Assembly (NCBI GenBank): GCA_017560605.1 | Contig: JAFZEQ010000081.1 | Location: forward strand, 1-16,275 | DNA from: Paludibacteraceae bacterium | GTDB taxonomy: Bacteria > Bacteroidota > Bacteroidia > Bacteroidales > Paludibacteraceae | Direction of reading: 5' to 3' | Length of the DNA stretch: 16,275 bases | Shown here: in pieces, positions 1 through 5,846 of the stretch | Numbering within the stretch: the first letter of the stretch is position 1 | How the letters are laid out: each line of letters begins with the position of its first letter | Notes under the pieces: generated by a model | Told to the model about the DNA's origin: nothing | The model's database searches: none | What the model saw: only the letters and a program-made list of their open reading frames with translations | Translations under genes and position numbers: made by a program

Positions 1-135
1 CAAGGTAAGATGACCGTGTCTATCAAGGCAGACAAGGAGACTAAAATGAATATCATTACTGATATCAAACAAGAGCTCCGTCGTGCATACGCGTTGCGTA
101 TTAGCTATGCCGCTACACAACGTACATCTTACTAA
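1..135 (+). CDS. ExbD/TolR-family biopolymer transport protein, 3' end only
   Basis: Frame 1 is open from the window edge to a TAA at 133-135 and encodes the last 44 residues. The segment reads VSIKADKETKMNIITDIKQ, then a basic stretch and ALRISY. This is the usual C-terminal pattern of ExbD/TolR proteins: a beta strand with 'KADK', a helix, and a final strand. In the family, the protein is an inner-membrane partner of ExbB that couples the proton gradient to TonB. Bacteroidales often carry two exbD genes in tandem after exbB, so the rest of the operon probably lies to the left. A strong terminator follows 35 bp after the stop, so this is the last gene of its unit. The start and membrane helix are outside the window. 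Which of the tandem copies this is cannot be decided. Confidence 0.8.
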   Translation, partial: QGKMTVSIKADKETKMNIITDIKQELRRAYALRISYAATQRTSY

Positions 136-169
136 TCAGATATTAATCATTGATTAACATACTAACATA

Positions 170-202
170 CTGCCTGGCTTAATGGCCAGGCAGTTGTTTT
201 TT
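170..202 (+). terminator. Rho-independent terminator after exbD
   Basis: A perfect 9-bp stem, CTGCCTGGC (170-178) with GCCAGGCAG (185-193), has a 6-nt loop. It is followed by a T-rich run (194-203). It isolates the upstream exbD unit from the lipoprotein gene. Confidence 0.9.
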
Positions 203-234
203 TAATATATTTTTAATTATTTTATAAACAACTA

Positions 235-265
235 TTGTGTATATAAAAAAAATGTTGTACTTTTG
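235..265 (+). promoter_or_regulatory. Bacteroidetes-type promoter for the small lipoprotein gene
   Basis: The -33 TTG (235-237) and the -7 TACTTTTG (258-265) are separated by exactly 20 bp. Transcription should start near 271, giving a leader of about 57 nt before the ATG at 329. A TTG at 263, in frame with the gene, lies inside the -7 box and cannot be its start. Confidence 0.8.
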
Positions 266-328
266 CGACCGATTTGGTATTTAGACCTTTTCGATAGTAT
301 ATTTTTTAACAACCTACAACCTATTTTT

Positions 329-595
329 ATGAACAAGTTTTCATTTATTCTACTCGCCTTAGGCGCTCTCTTGCTCTCTTGCAAAACTCAAACAATCAAG
401 GAGACTACAGATCCTGTTCTTCAAGCAAGTCAATTTTACACTCCTGATTCTACTTGGTATGATGATACCTATATGACCTTTGCTTATACGGATAATATCA
501 ATTGTTTTGGTAGTTTTATGTTTGGCAACGAGAGTATGAACGAGCAAGCAATGATGTTCCCTGAATATTTTCTTGCTATCCTAGGCTCTGAATAA
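329..595 (+). CDS. Small predicted lipoprotein, 88 aa, function unknown
   Basis: The ATG at 329 starts a classic lipoprotein signal: MNK, a hydrophobic core FILLALGALL, then the lipobox L-L-S-C with Cys18 as the lipidated residue. The mature part is about 70 residues, acidic and aromatic-rich, and has one further Cys near the centre (…NINCFGSF…). No family was recognised. The frame extends upstream to a TTG at 263, but that codon is inside the promoter. The gene has its own promoter and ends 20 bp before a bidirectional terminator, so it is probably monocistronic. The product is expected in the inner or outer membrane facing the periplasm or the cell surface. Confidence 0.75.
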   Translation: MNKFSFILLALGALLLSCKTQTIKETTDPVLQASQFYTPDSTWYDDTYMTFAYTDNINCFGSFMFGNESMNEQAMMFPEYFLAILGSE

Positions 596-610
596 TTATG
601 TTTTAGATAG

Positions 611-647
611 AAAAACAGGTAAGCTTTTGGGCTTACCTGCTTTTTTT
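611..647. terminator. Bidirectional terminator between convergent lipoprotein genes
   Basis: The stem is CAGGTAAGC (616-624) with GCTTACCTG (631-639), and the loop is 6 nt. A T run follows on the plus strand (641-647) and an A run precedes it (611-615), so it can act in both directions. It serves the plus gene ending at 595 and the minus gene ending at 693. Confidence 0.88.
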
Positions 648-692
648 ATGTTTTTGTCACTCCTGTTTGTGGGGTGACATTATGAGTGCTTA

Positions 693-1181
693 TTACAATT
701 TTTTACGCTTAAGCTCTTTGTCTTCGTAACCGGAGATCTTGTAATCCTCTGTTATGTAGTAAGTCTTGCGCATGAGGGCTTCGTATTCATTCCAGTCTTT
801 GATCCAAGTGATCTCTACTTCACATTGAACGGTCAATGGGAAGTCCTCGGTGAGGTACTCGATGTTTTTAGGAGCAGAAACCTCATATATAGGGAATTTC
901 TCTACGTACTTTTGAGTTTTCTCAGCGATGTTGTGTCTAAAGCGTTTTTGTTTACTTGGGTGTGGGAAGATGGTGTCGGTAAAGTGTTTCTCCATAGCTT
1001 CATAGTCACCACCGTTGCTAGAACATTCGCTGATTTCAGTAAGGATTTTCTCAATGCGCTCCTTGTCAATTTTCTCCACAACTGGTTCTGGTTCTGGTGC
1101 TGGTGGAGGAGTTTGTTTTTTGCATGATTGCATCATCAATGCAGCGCCAATCACTGCAATAGCAAGAAATAACTTTTTCAT
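693..1181 (-). CDS. Predicted lipoprotein with proline-rich linker, 162 aa
   Basis: The N-terminus is a lipoprotein signal: MKK, the core LFLAIAVIGAALMM, then M-Q-S-C with Cys20 as the lipidated residue. A short Pro/Glu linker follows (about residues 25-36, PPPAPEPEP). A soluble domain then runs to the end. It opens with a charged helix (EKIDKERIEKILTEI) and closes with aromatic strands (VEITWIKDWNEY; TYYITEDYKISGY). The helix-then-sheet order and size would suit an NTF2/SnoaL-like fold, but that is inference; no signature residue settles it. A minus-strand promoter lies about 100 bp upstream, and transcription should stop at the terminator at 611-647. The product is probably anchored in a membrane with the domain in the periplasm or at the surface. 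Confidence 0.82.
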   Translation of the reverse strand: MKKLFLAIAVIGAALMMQSCKKQTPPPAPEPEPVVEKIDKERIEKILTEISECSSNGGDYEAMEKHFTDTIFPHPSKQKRFRHNIAEKTQKYVEKFPIYEVSAPKNIEYLTEDFPLTVQCEVEITWIKDWNEYEALMRKTYYITEDYKISGYEDKELKRKKL

Positions 1182-1279
1182 ACGATTGATTTTTTAAGGG
1201 GTTAATATTTGTTGGTTATGTGTGTTCTGTAAATGTTTTTGTTTGTATTTTAGCGGCTAAGGGTGCCGAAAAACTTTTG

Positions 1280-1310
1280 CAAAGATACTACAAAATTAAC
1301 ATATATGCAA
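1280..1310 (-). promoter_or_regulatory. Minus-strand promoter for the 162-aa lipoprotein
   Basis: On the minus strand, TTG (1310-1308) is followed after exactly 20 bp by TATCTTTG (1287-1280). The predicted transcription start is near 1274, giving a leader of about 92 nt to the ATG at 1181. No terminator or competing gene lies between. Confidence 0.8.
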
Positions 1311-1604
1311 TTAATATCAAAAAAAAAGAAAAATTAGTTGTTCCTTTTTATACTAATCTCTTCCGAAGGGATACATGCCTTCCCGCCACCTGTCCAGCCC
1401 GTGCCAATGGTCCAACAATATCCTTCGCCTCTACATCCTTCCTCGCGACCACTATAGGACATCCTTGGCACATCCTCGACACATCACCGACTCGACGCAC
1501 TTTGAGACGCTTCTAGTGCTCACGGCTTTCTAGCGAGAAAGCTTTCAATTTTCAACTATTTACCTCTATTTTGTAAAGTCTGATTTAGCAAAATTAATAT
1601 TTAT
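1311..1604. other. Intergenic stretch containing a GC-rich island
   Basis: No secure gene lies here. Positions 1381-1500 are about 57% G+C by hand count, against about 18% for 1301-1360. On the plus strand the island is C-rich, i.e. G-rich on the minus strand, as genes in this window tend to be on their coding strand. It holds the possible minus-strand peptide at 1334-1462. It ends at a 7-bp hairpin, GCTTTCT/AGAAAGC with an AGCG loop (1525-1542), followed by a weak T-rich stretch. The plus-strand frame running through it begins in AT-rich DNA and shows no protein-like features. Confidence 0.5.
1334..1462 (-). CDS. Possible Cys/Gly-rich small peptide or relic, 42 aa
   Basis: On the minus strand an ATG at 1462 opens a 42-codon frame ending in TAA at 1334-1336. 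The peptide reads MSYSGREEGCRGEGYCWTIG, then TGWTGGGKACIPSEE and a basic tail. It has three Cys (10, 16, 30), two Trp and many Gly. This resembles the Cys-rich C-terminal part of short secreted Bacteroidales peptides such as the NVEALA type, and a 'VED' stretch lies just upstream in frame. A stop (TGA) lies 8 codons before the ATG and no signal peptide is visible, so it may be the surviving 3' part of a broken gene. A second minus frame is also open over 1348-1512, so the reading-frame evidence is weak. No promoter was found for it. Confidence 0.25.
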   Translation of the reverse strand: MSYSGREEGCRGEGYCWTIGTGWTGGGKACIPSEEISIKRNN

Positions 1605-1644
1605 GCGTAAAAAATACACAAAATGTGTAAAAAATACACAAAAT
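1605..1644. repeat. Tandem 18-bp repeat with inner palindrome, operator-like
   Basis: GTAAAAAATACACAAAAT occurs at 1607-1624 and again at 1627-1644, a 20-bp period. Each copy sits in an inverted repeat: TGTGTA/TACACA with a 5-nt spacer in the second (1624-1640), and TGCGTA/TACACA in the first (1604-1620). The array ends 2 bp before the -33 TTG of the next promoter. A 20-bp period is close to two DNA helical turns, which would place two bound dimers on the same face. A regulator site is inference. Confidence 0.5.
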
Positions 1645-1646
1645 AT

Positions 1647-1677
1647 TTGGTAGTGTCAGAAAAATGCACTACCTTTG
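1647..1677 (+). promoter_or_regulatory. Promoter for the membrane protein / DUF1810 unit
   Basis: The -33 TTG (1647-1649) and the -7 TACCTTTG (1670-1677) are exactly 20 bp apart. Transcription should start near 1684, about 80 nt before the ATG at 1763. The leader is very A/T-rich and contains no Shine-Dalgarno site. Confidence 0.85.
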
Positions 1678-1762
1678 CGGCAGATTTACACAAAGACGTC
1701 AAGAAATAGACTATTAAAATTAAAAATTATATAAAGTTTAACTATTAAATTATTTATCAATT

Positions 1763-2233
1763 ATGACTACTACACATGCTATTCTTTTGGGTTGCGGATT
1801 TGCATTATTATTAACATGTTACATCATTGCTTTAGTCAAATCAAAGCGAGGTGAAATGGTTTTTACTGCCAATGGTTGGGATATGGCGATGCTTCTGGCT
1901 TGTCCTGTATTCTTTTTTCTAGGTTGGTTCAAAGGAGTTGTTCCTCCATATAATACTTTCCAATATGTGGTTTTCGGTTTGTCAGCTGCGTGTTTTGTAG
2001 GAACGATGTTGTTTTCTATTTTCACAAATATGGGTTCGATATGGAAAATACTATGCTCGATTTTTGGGAAAATGTTCATAATATGGCTTACCTTGTTTGT
2101 ATTACTATTGATTTTGACGATATTGGTAGCTTATGTTATTATACAATTGATGAAGGGTCGTGAGGAGGAGATGGTGTTCCTAGTGAAATATGATAGATTC
2201 ATGCGTGCTTTTGTAGGATATAGAGTTGTGTAA
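1763..2233 (+). CDS. Four-helix membrane protein, copy 1, 156 aa
   Basis: The hydrophobic segments lie at about residues 6-25, 41-58, 67-88 and 104-130. A basic loop (VKSKRG, 25-30) follows the first and a charged tail (KGREEE…VKYD) follows the last. No known family was recognised. It is a clear paralogue of the gene at 3672: shared motifs in the same order are ILLGCG, CYIIA-VKSKRG-MV, WDM, LLA-PV, FSI, WK--CS and VKYD. The start is supported because both copies begin four or five residues before ILLGCG. It follows a promoter with operator-like repeats and is followed after 28 bp by the DUF1810 gene, so the two are probably co-transcribed. It should sit in the inner membrane; the pairing with soluble or secreted neighbours says nothing definite about its job. 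Confidence 0.85.
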   Translation: MTTTHAILLGCGFALLLTCYIIALVKSKRGEMVFTANGWDMAMLLACPVFFFLGWFKGVVPPYNTFQYVVFGLSAACFVGTMLFSIFTNMGSIWKILCSIFGKMFIIWLTLFVLLLILTILVAYVIIQLMKGREEEMVFLVKYDRFMRAFVGYRVV

Positions 2234-2261
2234 GAATGGAGTGTGATTTTTTATTATAATA

Positions 2262-2684
2262 ATGTTTATGAATAACAATCTTAATCGTTTTTTGAAGGCA
2301 CAAGCAACAGATTATCCACTTGCTTTGCGTGAAATCCAAAATGGCTATAAGAGCAGTCACTGGATTTGGTATATCTTTCCTCAGGTCAAGGGATTGGGGT
2401 ACAGCGGTATGTGTCAAATGTATGGTATTGTCTCTCGTCAGGAGGCAGAAGCGTATTTGGCCGAGCCTACGCTAAATGCGCGTCTTCGTGAGATAACTCA
2501 AGCTCTGCTGGCTCATAAAGATAAATCAGCCGAGCAAATTTTGGGTTATACAGATGCGTTGAAGGTTAAGTCGTCTATGACCTTGTTTGATGCAATATCG
2601 CCTAATGATATCTATGCACAAGTATTGGATATTTTTTATAGTGGTAGTCGTTGCCAATATACGTTGAAGTTTCTAGGTGTATAG
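2262..2684 (+). CDS. DUF1810 family protein, 140 aa
   Basis: The sequence matches the DUF1810 pattern over its full length. Visible motifs are L-x-RF-x-x-AQ with DYPLALREI (7-25), the hallmark GYKSSHWIWYIFPQ (28-41), G-LGYSG (44-49), EAEAYL, LNARLREI, IL-G-TDALKVKSSMTLFD, and a C-terminal YTLKFLGV. At 140 residues the length is normal for the family. It has no signal peptide and should be cytoplasmic. The biochemical activity of the family is not established, and I do not assign one. The start may be 2262 (ATG) or the in-frame ATG at 2268; the family alignment favours neither. It lies 28 bp after the membrane protein gene with no promoter between, so it is likely the second gene of that unit. 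Confidence 0.9.
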   Translation: MFMNNNLNRFLKAQATDYPLALREIQNGYKSSHWIWYIFPQVKGLGYSGMCQMYGIVSRQEAEAYLAEPTLNARLREITQALLAHKDKSAEQILGYTDALKVKSSMTLFDAISPNDIYAQVLDIFYSGSRCQYTLKFLGV

Positions 2685-2759
2685 TTATTTGCCTGTGTTG
2701 TGTGGTAAAAGAAATGCAGGTGAGTTTAAAAGAAAAATTAACAAAAATAAAGGCAGCTA

Positions 2760-2790
2760 TTGTATATGTGAAAAAAAAGTCGTATCTTTG
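2760..2790 (+). promoter_or_regulatory. Promoter for the secreted NTF2-like protein
   Basis: The -33 TTG (2760-2762) and the -7 TATCTTTG (2783-2790) have a spacing of exactly 20 bp. The predicted start near 2797 leaves a leader of about 128 nt before the ATG at 2925, the longest plus-strand leader in the window. No clear hairpin was seen in it. Confidence 0.83.
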
Positions 2791-2924
2791 CGGCTGGGGA
2801 TATATTAGTTATCTCATTTTAGACGTTGTTAGGATTTTCAATCATGTTAGATATCTAAAATATAATTTAATTAATGTAGCAACACCAGTGAAGCTGTAAG
2901 ATCTGGAATAAATTTATCAAATGT

Positions 2925-3533
2925 ATGAAGAAATTAGTTTTATTATTTGTAATTTTATTTAGTTTTACAAATTCATTTGCACAGCCCAATCCGATTGTAC
3001 AACGGTTAAGCAAGGCAGAGGTAGAGCAATGTGCAACACCTGCTGCGATTACATATAACTTCATACAATCTATATTGTTGCAAGATTTTTCAAAAATGAT
3101 CTTGTATACAGATGAAGAGTATACCGCTGAGCTAGTAAATGAAATAAATAGTCGTGGCATTTCAGTTTCTTCAATATTCCCTTTGTATTTTTCGGAACAA
3201 GGTGGAACAAAGTTAAATATTTTAGGGTGGATACCCGCTTTGATGCGTAACTATGAAGTTGCTATTGCTTATGTACAAGATGAGTGGTATTTTGAGGAAG
3301 ATGGATATCTTTATTTTCAATGGGACGCAGTAGTAAAAGATGGTTTGATCTATTTGCCTGGCGAAGAGAAACCACGTATTGGTATTAATCATAAGAAAGT
3401 ATATGTAACATGTAGCCCGTCATCTGAAATCAATTGCGTAGGATTCCAAGATATTACTCGTTATGGCAACACAAATGTAAAAGTGATGCTTAAAAAAGTT
3501 AATGGCATTTGGAAGGTGTACGGATTTAAGTAA
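2925..3533 (+). CDS. Secreted protein, probable NTF2-like domain, 202 aa
   Basis: Residues 1-19 form a signal peptide (MKK, core LVLLFVILFSFTNS, FA-Q cleavage), with no lipobox Cys, so the product is exported to the periplasm or beyond. The mature part starts with a helical region (TPAAITYNFIQSILLQDF), a pattern of NTF2-like proteins whose first helix starts with 'A..f..al...d'. It ends in VKVMLKKVNGIWKVYGFK, the strand-turn-strand 'v.l.k.dG.Wkv.g' end common to DUF4878/SnoaL-like proteins. The middle is aromatic-rich. The fold assignment is therefore reasonable but not certain; ligand and role are unknown. It starts a new transcription unit. The next gene lies 138 bp downstream with no clear promoter or terminator between, so read-through is possible. 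Confidence 0.82.
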   Translation: MKKLVLLFVILFSFTNSFAQPNPIVQRLSKAEVEQCATPAAITYNFIQSILLQDFSKMILYTDEEYTAELVNEINSRGISVSSIFPLYFSEQGGTKLNILGWIPALMRNYEVAIAYVQDEWYFEEDGYLYFQWDAVVKDGLIYLPGEEKPRIGINHKKVYVTCSPSSEINCVGFQDITRYGNTNVKVMLKKVNGIWKVYGFK

Positions 3534-3671
3534 AAGACCTACATTGTGTGAAACTCTTATTGCCTGTTTTGCCTATTTGTGTTTAGCAATTAAAACCTTT
3601 TATATGAATGCTGCTTGTAAGATTACTGGTTGGTTCTGATGGTATGCATAGTTGTAATTAAAATCGAAATT

Positions 3672-4139
3672 ATGAGTGTTACTAATTTAATTCTTTTGGG
3701 TTGTGGTGCCTTGATATTGTTAGTGTGTTACATTATTGCAAGGGTAAAATCTAAACGTGGCAGTATGGTCTTGACTGTTAATAGATGGGATATGACATTA
3801 CTTTTAGCTGGTCCTGTTATCTTTGTACTAGGCTGGTGCTTAGGATCGATACAGTTTTTTAATACTATACGAATCATCTTGTTTAGTTTAGCAGGATTGT
3901 GTTTGTTGGGATCTATTATATTTTCTATAGTAGCTAACAAGGAGTCGGTCTGGAAAGTAATCTGTTCGGTTTTGGCCAAAATATTTCTTGCGGCGCTTAC
4001 TGTCTTGGGCGTATTGATACTACTAGCAGTATTGGTATATATTCTTATCAAACTGTTTATGGGAAGAATAGACCAAGAGGGTGTAGGATTTGTGAAATAC
4101 GACTCAGTACTGCGTGAGTATGTATGTTATTGGATCTAG
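3672..4139 (+). CDS. Four-helix membrane protein, copy 2, 155 aa
   Basis: This is a paralogue of the protein at 1763, aligning end to end with almost no gaps. The ATG at 3672 (MSVTN then ILLGCG) is chosen because it matches copy 1. The frame also opens at a TTG (3630) and an ATG (3639), but those residues have no counterpart. Four hydrophobic segments lie at about 6-23, 41-58, 64-86 and 102-126, with the conserved CYIIARVKSKRG loop after the first. The tail ends FVKYDSV…, as in copy 1. The two copies are separated by the DUF1810 gene and the NTF2-like gene. The DNA has clearly diverged, so the duplication is old. No promoter with the standard spacing was found in the 138-bp gap. A strong terminator follows 27 bp after the stop. 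Confidence 0.83.
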   Translation: MSVTNLILLGCGALILLVCYIIARVKSKRGSMVLTVNRWDMTLLLAGPVIFVLGWCLGSIQFFNTIRIILFSLAGLCLLGSIIFSIVANKESVWKVICSVLAKIFLAALTVLGVLILLAVLVYILIKLFMGRIDQEGVGFVKYDSVLREYVCYWI

Positions 4140-4165
4140 AGTAAGTAAGTCTTGTTTATATACAT

Positions 4166-4201
4166 AAAAAAAGCAGCACCGTGATAGGTGCTGCTTTTTT
4201 T
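4166..4201. terminator. Bidirectional terminator between convergent genes
   Basis: A run of A (4166-4172), the stem GCAGCACC (4173-4180), the loop GTGATA, the stem GGTGCTGC (4187-4194) and a run of T (4195-4201) form a symmetrical hairpin. It can stop both the plus unit ending at 4139 and the minus gene ending at 4221. Confidence 0.92.
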
Positions 4202-4220
4202 ATCTATATGACTGAATCAT

Positions 4221-4604
4221 TTATTTTTGCAATATCTCTACCCAGCACTTAGGTAAGGAGATATTAGGCAGGTTAAGTAGGTCTTTGAAGAGTGGAGCCA
4301 TTTGCTCGTCGGTGAAGCCAGCTATGCCGCATCCAATGCGTGTTACAAGGAAGTGTAGATTGGTGTGCTCCTTGGCATAAGCTACAAAATCATTGACGTA
4401 TGGCGCGATGGTTTCTAATCCACCTTGCATAGTAGGTATAGCATAGCATTGACCAGTAGGGCCAACACCTACTCCCCATTTTGCACCGAATCGCTCGTGT
4501 GCAATATGCGCTGCACCTCCGCCATGTGCACCATAGAGGTTGCTGCCAAAAACAAAAATCTCGTTACTTGCTAGTGATGTAATAAAATTGGGTGTGAAAG
4601 TCAT
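4221..4604 (-). CDS. Macro-domain-like protein, 127 aa
   Basis: The protein matches the short phage/bacterial macro-like family. Visible motifs are NEIFVFGSN (14-22), GAHGGGAAHIA (25-35), FGAKWGVG-G (39-48), G-CYAIPT (51-58), and FLVTRIGCGIAGF (85-97) followed by APLF. In the macro fold these glycine-rich loops hold ADP-ribose or related nucleotides. Whether this subfamily binds or hydrolyses them is not known, so the function is given only by fold. It has no signal peptide and should be cytoplasmic. The length is normal, with no extra domain. It has its own minus-strand promoter, back to back with that of the DUF2569/TIR operon, the two -33 elements being only about 28 bp apart. This suggests that the two units may be regulated together. 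Confidence 0.87.
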   Translation of the reverse strand: MTFTPNFITSLASNEIFVFGSNLYGAHGGGAAHIAHERFGAKWGVGVGPTGQCYAIPTMQGGLETIAPYVNDFVAYAKEHTNLHFLVTRIGCGIAGFTDEQMAPLFKDLLNLPNISLPKCWVEILQK

Positions 4605-4644
4605 AATTATTAAATTAGCTAAGTTAAATATCTAAATTACTAGG

Positions 4645-4675
4645 CAAAGATACAACTTTATATTTAAATATACAA
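4645..4675 (-). promoter_or_regulatory. Minus-strand promoter for the macro-like gene
   Basis: On the minus strand, TTG (4675-4673) and TATCTTTG (4652-4645) are exactly 20 bp apart. The predicted start near 4639 gives a leader of about 35 nt to the ATG at 4604. Confidence 0.83.
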
Positions 4676-4703
4676 GTTTATAAGGTAAAATGATACCATT
4701 TAT

Positions 4704-4734
4704 TTGTGTAAATACAAAAAATGTTGTATCTTTG
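4704..4734 (+). promoter_or_regulatory. Promoter for the DUF2569-TIR operon
   Basis: The -33 TTG (4704-4706) and the -7 TATCTTTG (4727-4734) are 20 bp apart. Transcription should start near 4741, about 23 nt before the ATG at 4764. It is divergent from the macro-like promoter, with 28 bp between the two -33 elements. Confidence 0.87.
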
Positions 4735-4763
4735 TGGCGATAATAAATAAATGACACAATACT

Positions 4764-5807
4764 ATGACACGCGAAGAACAATTGAAATTCTGTTCGGTAT
4801 GTAAAAACCGAAAGATGGACATGCAGCAAGGTATGCTATGTGGCTTGACTAATGCTAGAGCTGAGTTTGAGGATAAATGTGAGAACTACTTGGAGGATAC
4901 TGTTAAAAAAGTCAAGATTGAAAATGAGGAGAAAGAGTATCAAGCGTCGTTGACTGTTTCTGGATGGTTGGCTTTTTTCCTTTGGGTAGGTGTTGGCTTA
5001 GGAGCTGTTGCGTCGTGTATATGGAATATTGTTAATTTATTCGGGGTAGGTTTTAGTGGCTTCACTAGTCTTCTATATGCTATTTATATTTTAAGTTTGG
5101 CCACAATAGCCGTGTTGACTATTAGGGCCTTTTACAAAAGAGCAACCAATGCAGTAGCTCTAGCTGCGACCTATATTGCTATGATAGCAATTGATGGTTT
5201 GGTGGGTATTTCTTTGTACTTTATTATGGATGATGTATCTGCACTTAGCAGTGTTAGACAATTAATATGGGCTACTATATGGTTATCTTACTTGTTGATG
5301 TCAACACATGTAGAAAACATGATTCCTCGTCAAACACGTACATGGAAACTGCCTGAAAAGATCATATTAGGGGTATATACTTTAGCATGTGTCTTGATTG
5401 TAGTAGGTTTGAATTCTTTTCTCATAAATCCTGGCGGTAGTGATTTTTATGATCCGGAGTATGTAATAGATTCCACTATCAAAGCATATAACGAGCAATT
5501 AGACTTATATAGTACCCCAGAGTGTACAGTGCTAGAGGTTGTAAAAGAAGACGGCAAGATAGTGTACTCATATAGGTTAAATGGCGTTACTGAAACGCTA
5601 GATCCTGAACTATCAGAGCTATTAACAACACAGGCAGAAGATGAGGTATTGGCTTCTATTGAAACGGCTGATGAAGTTGCTAAGCGGGAACTTAATCTGT
5701 TTTATGACAATGGTTATGAGATGTGTTATCGTTACTTGAATGCCAACGACGAGGTATTGTATACCTTTGATATCAGTTTGGAAGAGTTTAAAGAGGCAAC
5801 GGAGTAA
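4764..5807 (+). CDS. Zinc-ribbon-like, DUF2569-type membrane protein, 347 aa
   Basis: The N-terminus holds a compact Cys cluster: Cys10-x2-Cys13, then Cys26 and Cys39, spaced like a small zinc-binding module often seen at the start of Bacteroidales membrane proteins. A charged linker leads to four helices at about 66-92, 100-121, 129-155 and 165-182. The opening SGWLAFF and the closing RQLIWATIWLSYLL-S-HVE match the DUF2569 family. A fifth helix (about 200-220) is followed by a soluble acidic domain of about 125 residues, probably outside the cytoplasm. The C-terminal domain was not recognised; it looks alpha/beta and ends in FDISLEEFKEATE. The gene lies 39 bp before the TIR gene under a shared promoter, so the two membrane proteins are likely made together. 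A role as a partner or sensor for the TIR protein is inference. Confidence 0.85.
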   Translation: MTREEQLKFCSVCKNRKMDMQQGMLCGLTNARAEFEDKCENYLEDTVKKVKIENEEKEYQASLTVSGWLAFFLWVGVGLGAVASCIWNIVNLFGVGFSGFTSLLYAIYILSLATIAVLTIRAFYKRATNAVALAATYIAMIAIDGLVGISLYFIMDDVSALSSVRQLIWATIWLSYLLMSTHVENMIPRQTRTWKLPEKIILGVYTLACVLIVVGLNSFLINPGGSDFYDPEYVIDSTIKAYNEQLDLYSTPECTVLEVVKEDGKIVYSYRLNGVTETLDPELSELLTTQAEDEVLASIETADEVAKRELNLFYDNGYEMCYRYLNANDEVLYTFDISLEEFKEATE

Positions 5808-5846
5808 AGAAATATTGCTGTTATATCCCCTTAATAATTAGAATAT

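Noticed and set aside
655..679. Hairpin TGTCACTCC/GGGGTGACA as a second terminator
   Set aside because: No T run follows it on either strand; the neighbouring hairpin at 611-647 is sufficient for both genes.
825..1127. Plus-strand open frames over the minus-strand lipoprotein gene (825-1127 and 1015-1197)
   Set aside because: They are antisense to a gene with a clear lipoprotein signal, promoter and terminator; their Trp/Phe-rich sequence is what the reverse of a Pro/Glu-rich stretch gives.
1220..1516. Plus-strand open frame of 98 codons through the GC-rich island
   Set aside because: It crosses a sharp base-composition border, runs through the minus-strand promoter, and shows no signal peptide, domain or promoter of its own.
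2651..2899. Open frame overlapping the end of the DUF1810 gene and the next promoter
   Set aside because: It overlaps a firm gene at one end and a standard promoter at the other; no protein feature is visible.
3544..3571. Possible promoter before the second membrane protein copy (TTG … TGTTTTG)
   Set aside because: The -7 box lacks the TA and the spacing would be about 17 bp, unlike the fixed 20 bp seen elsewhere in the window.
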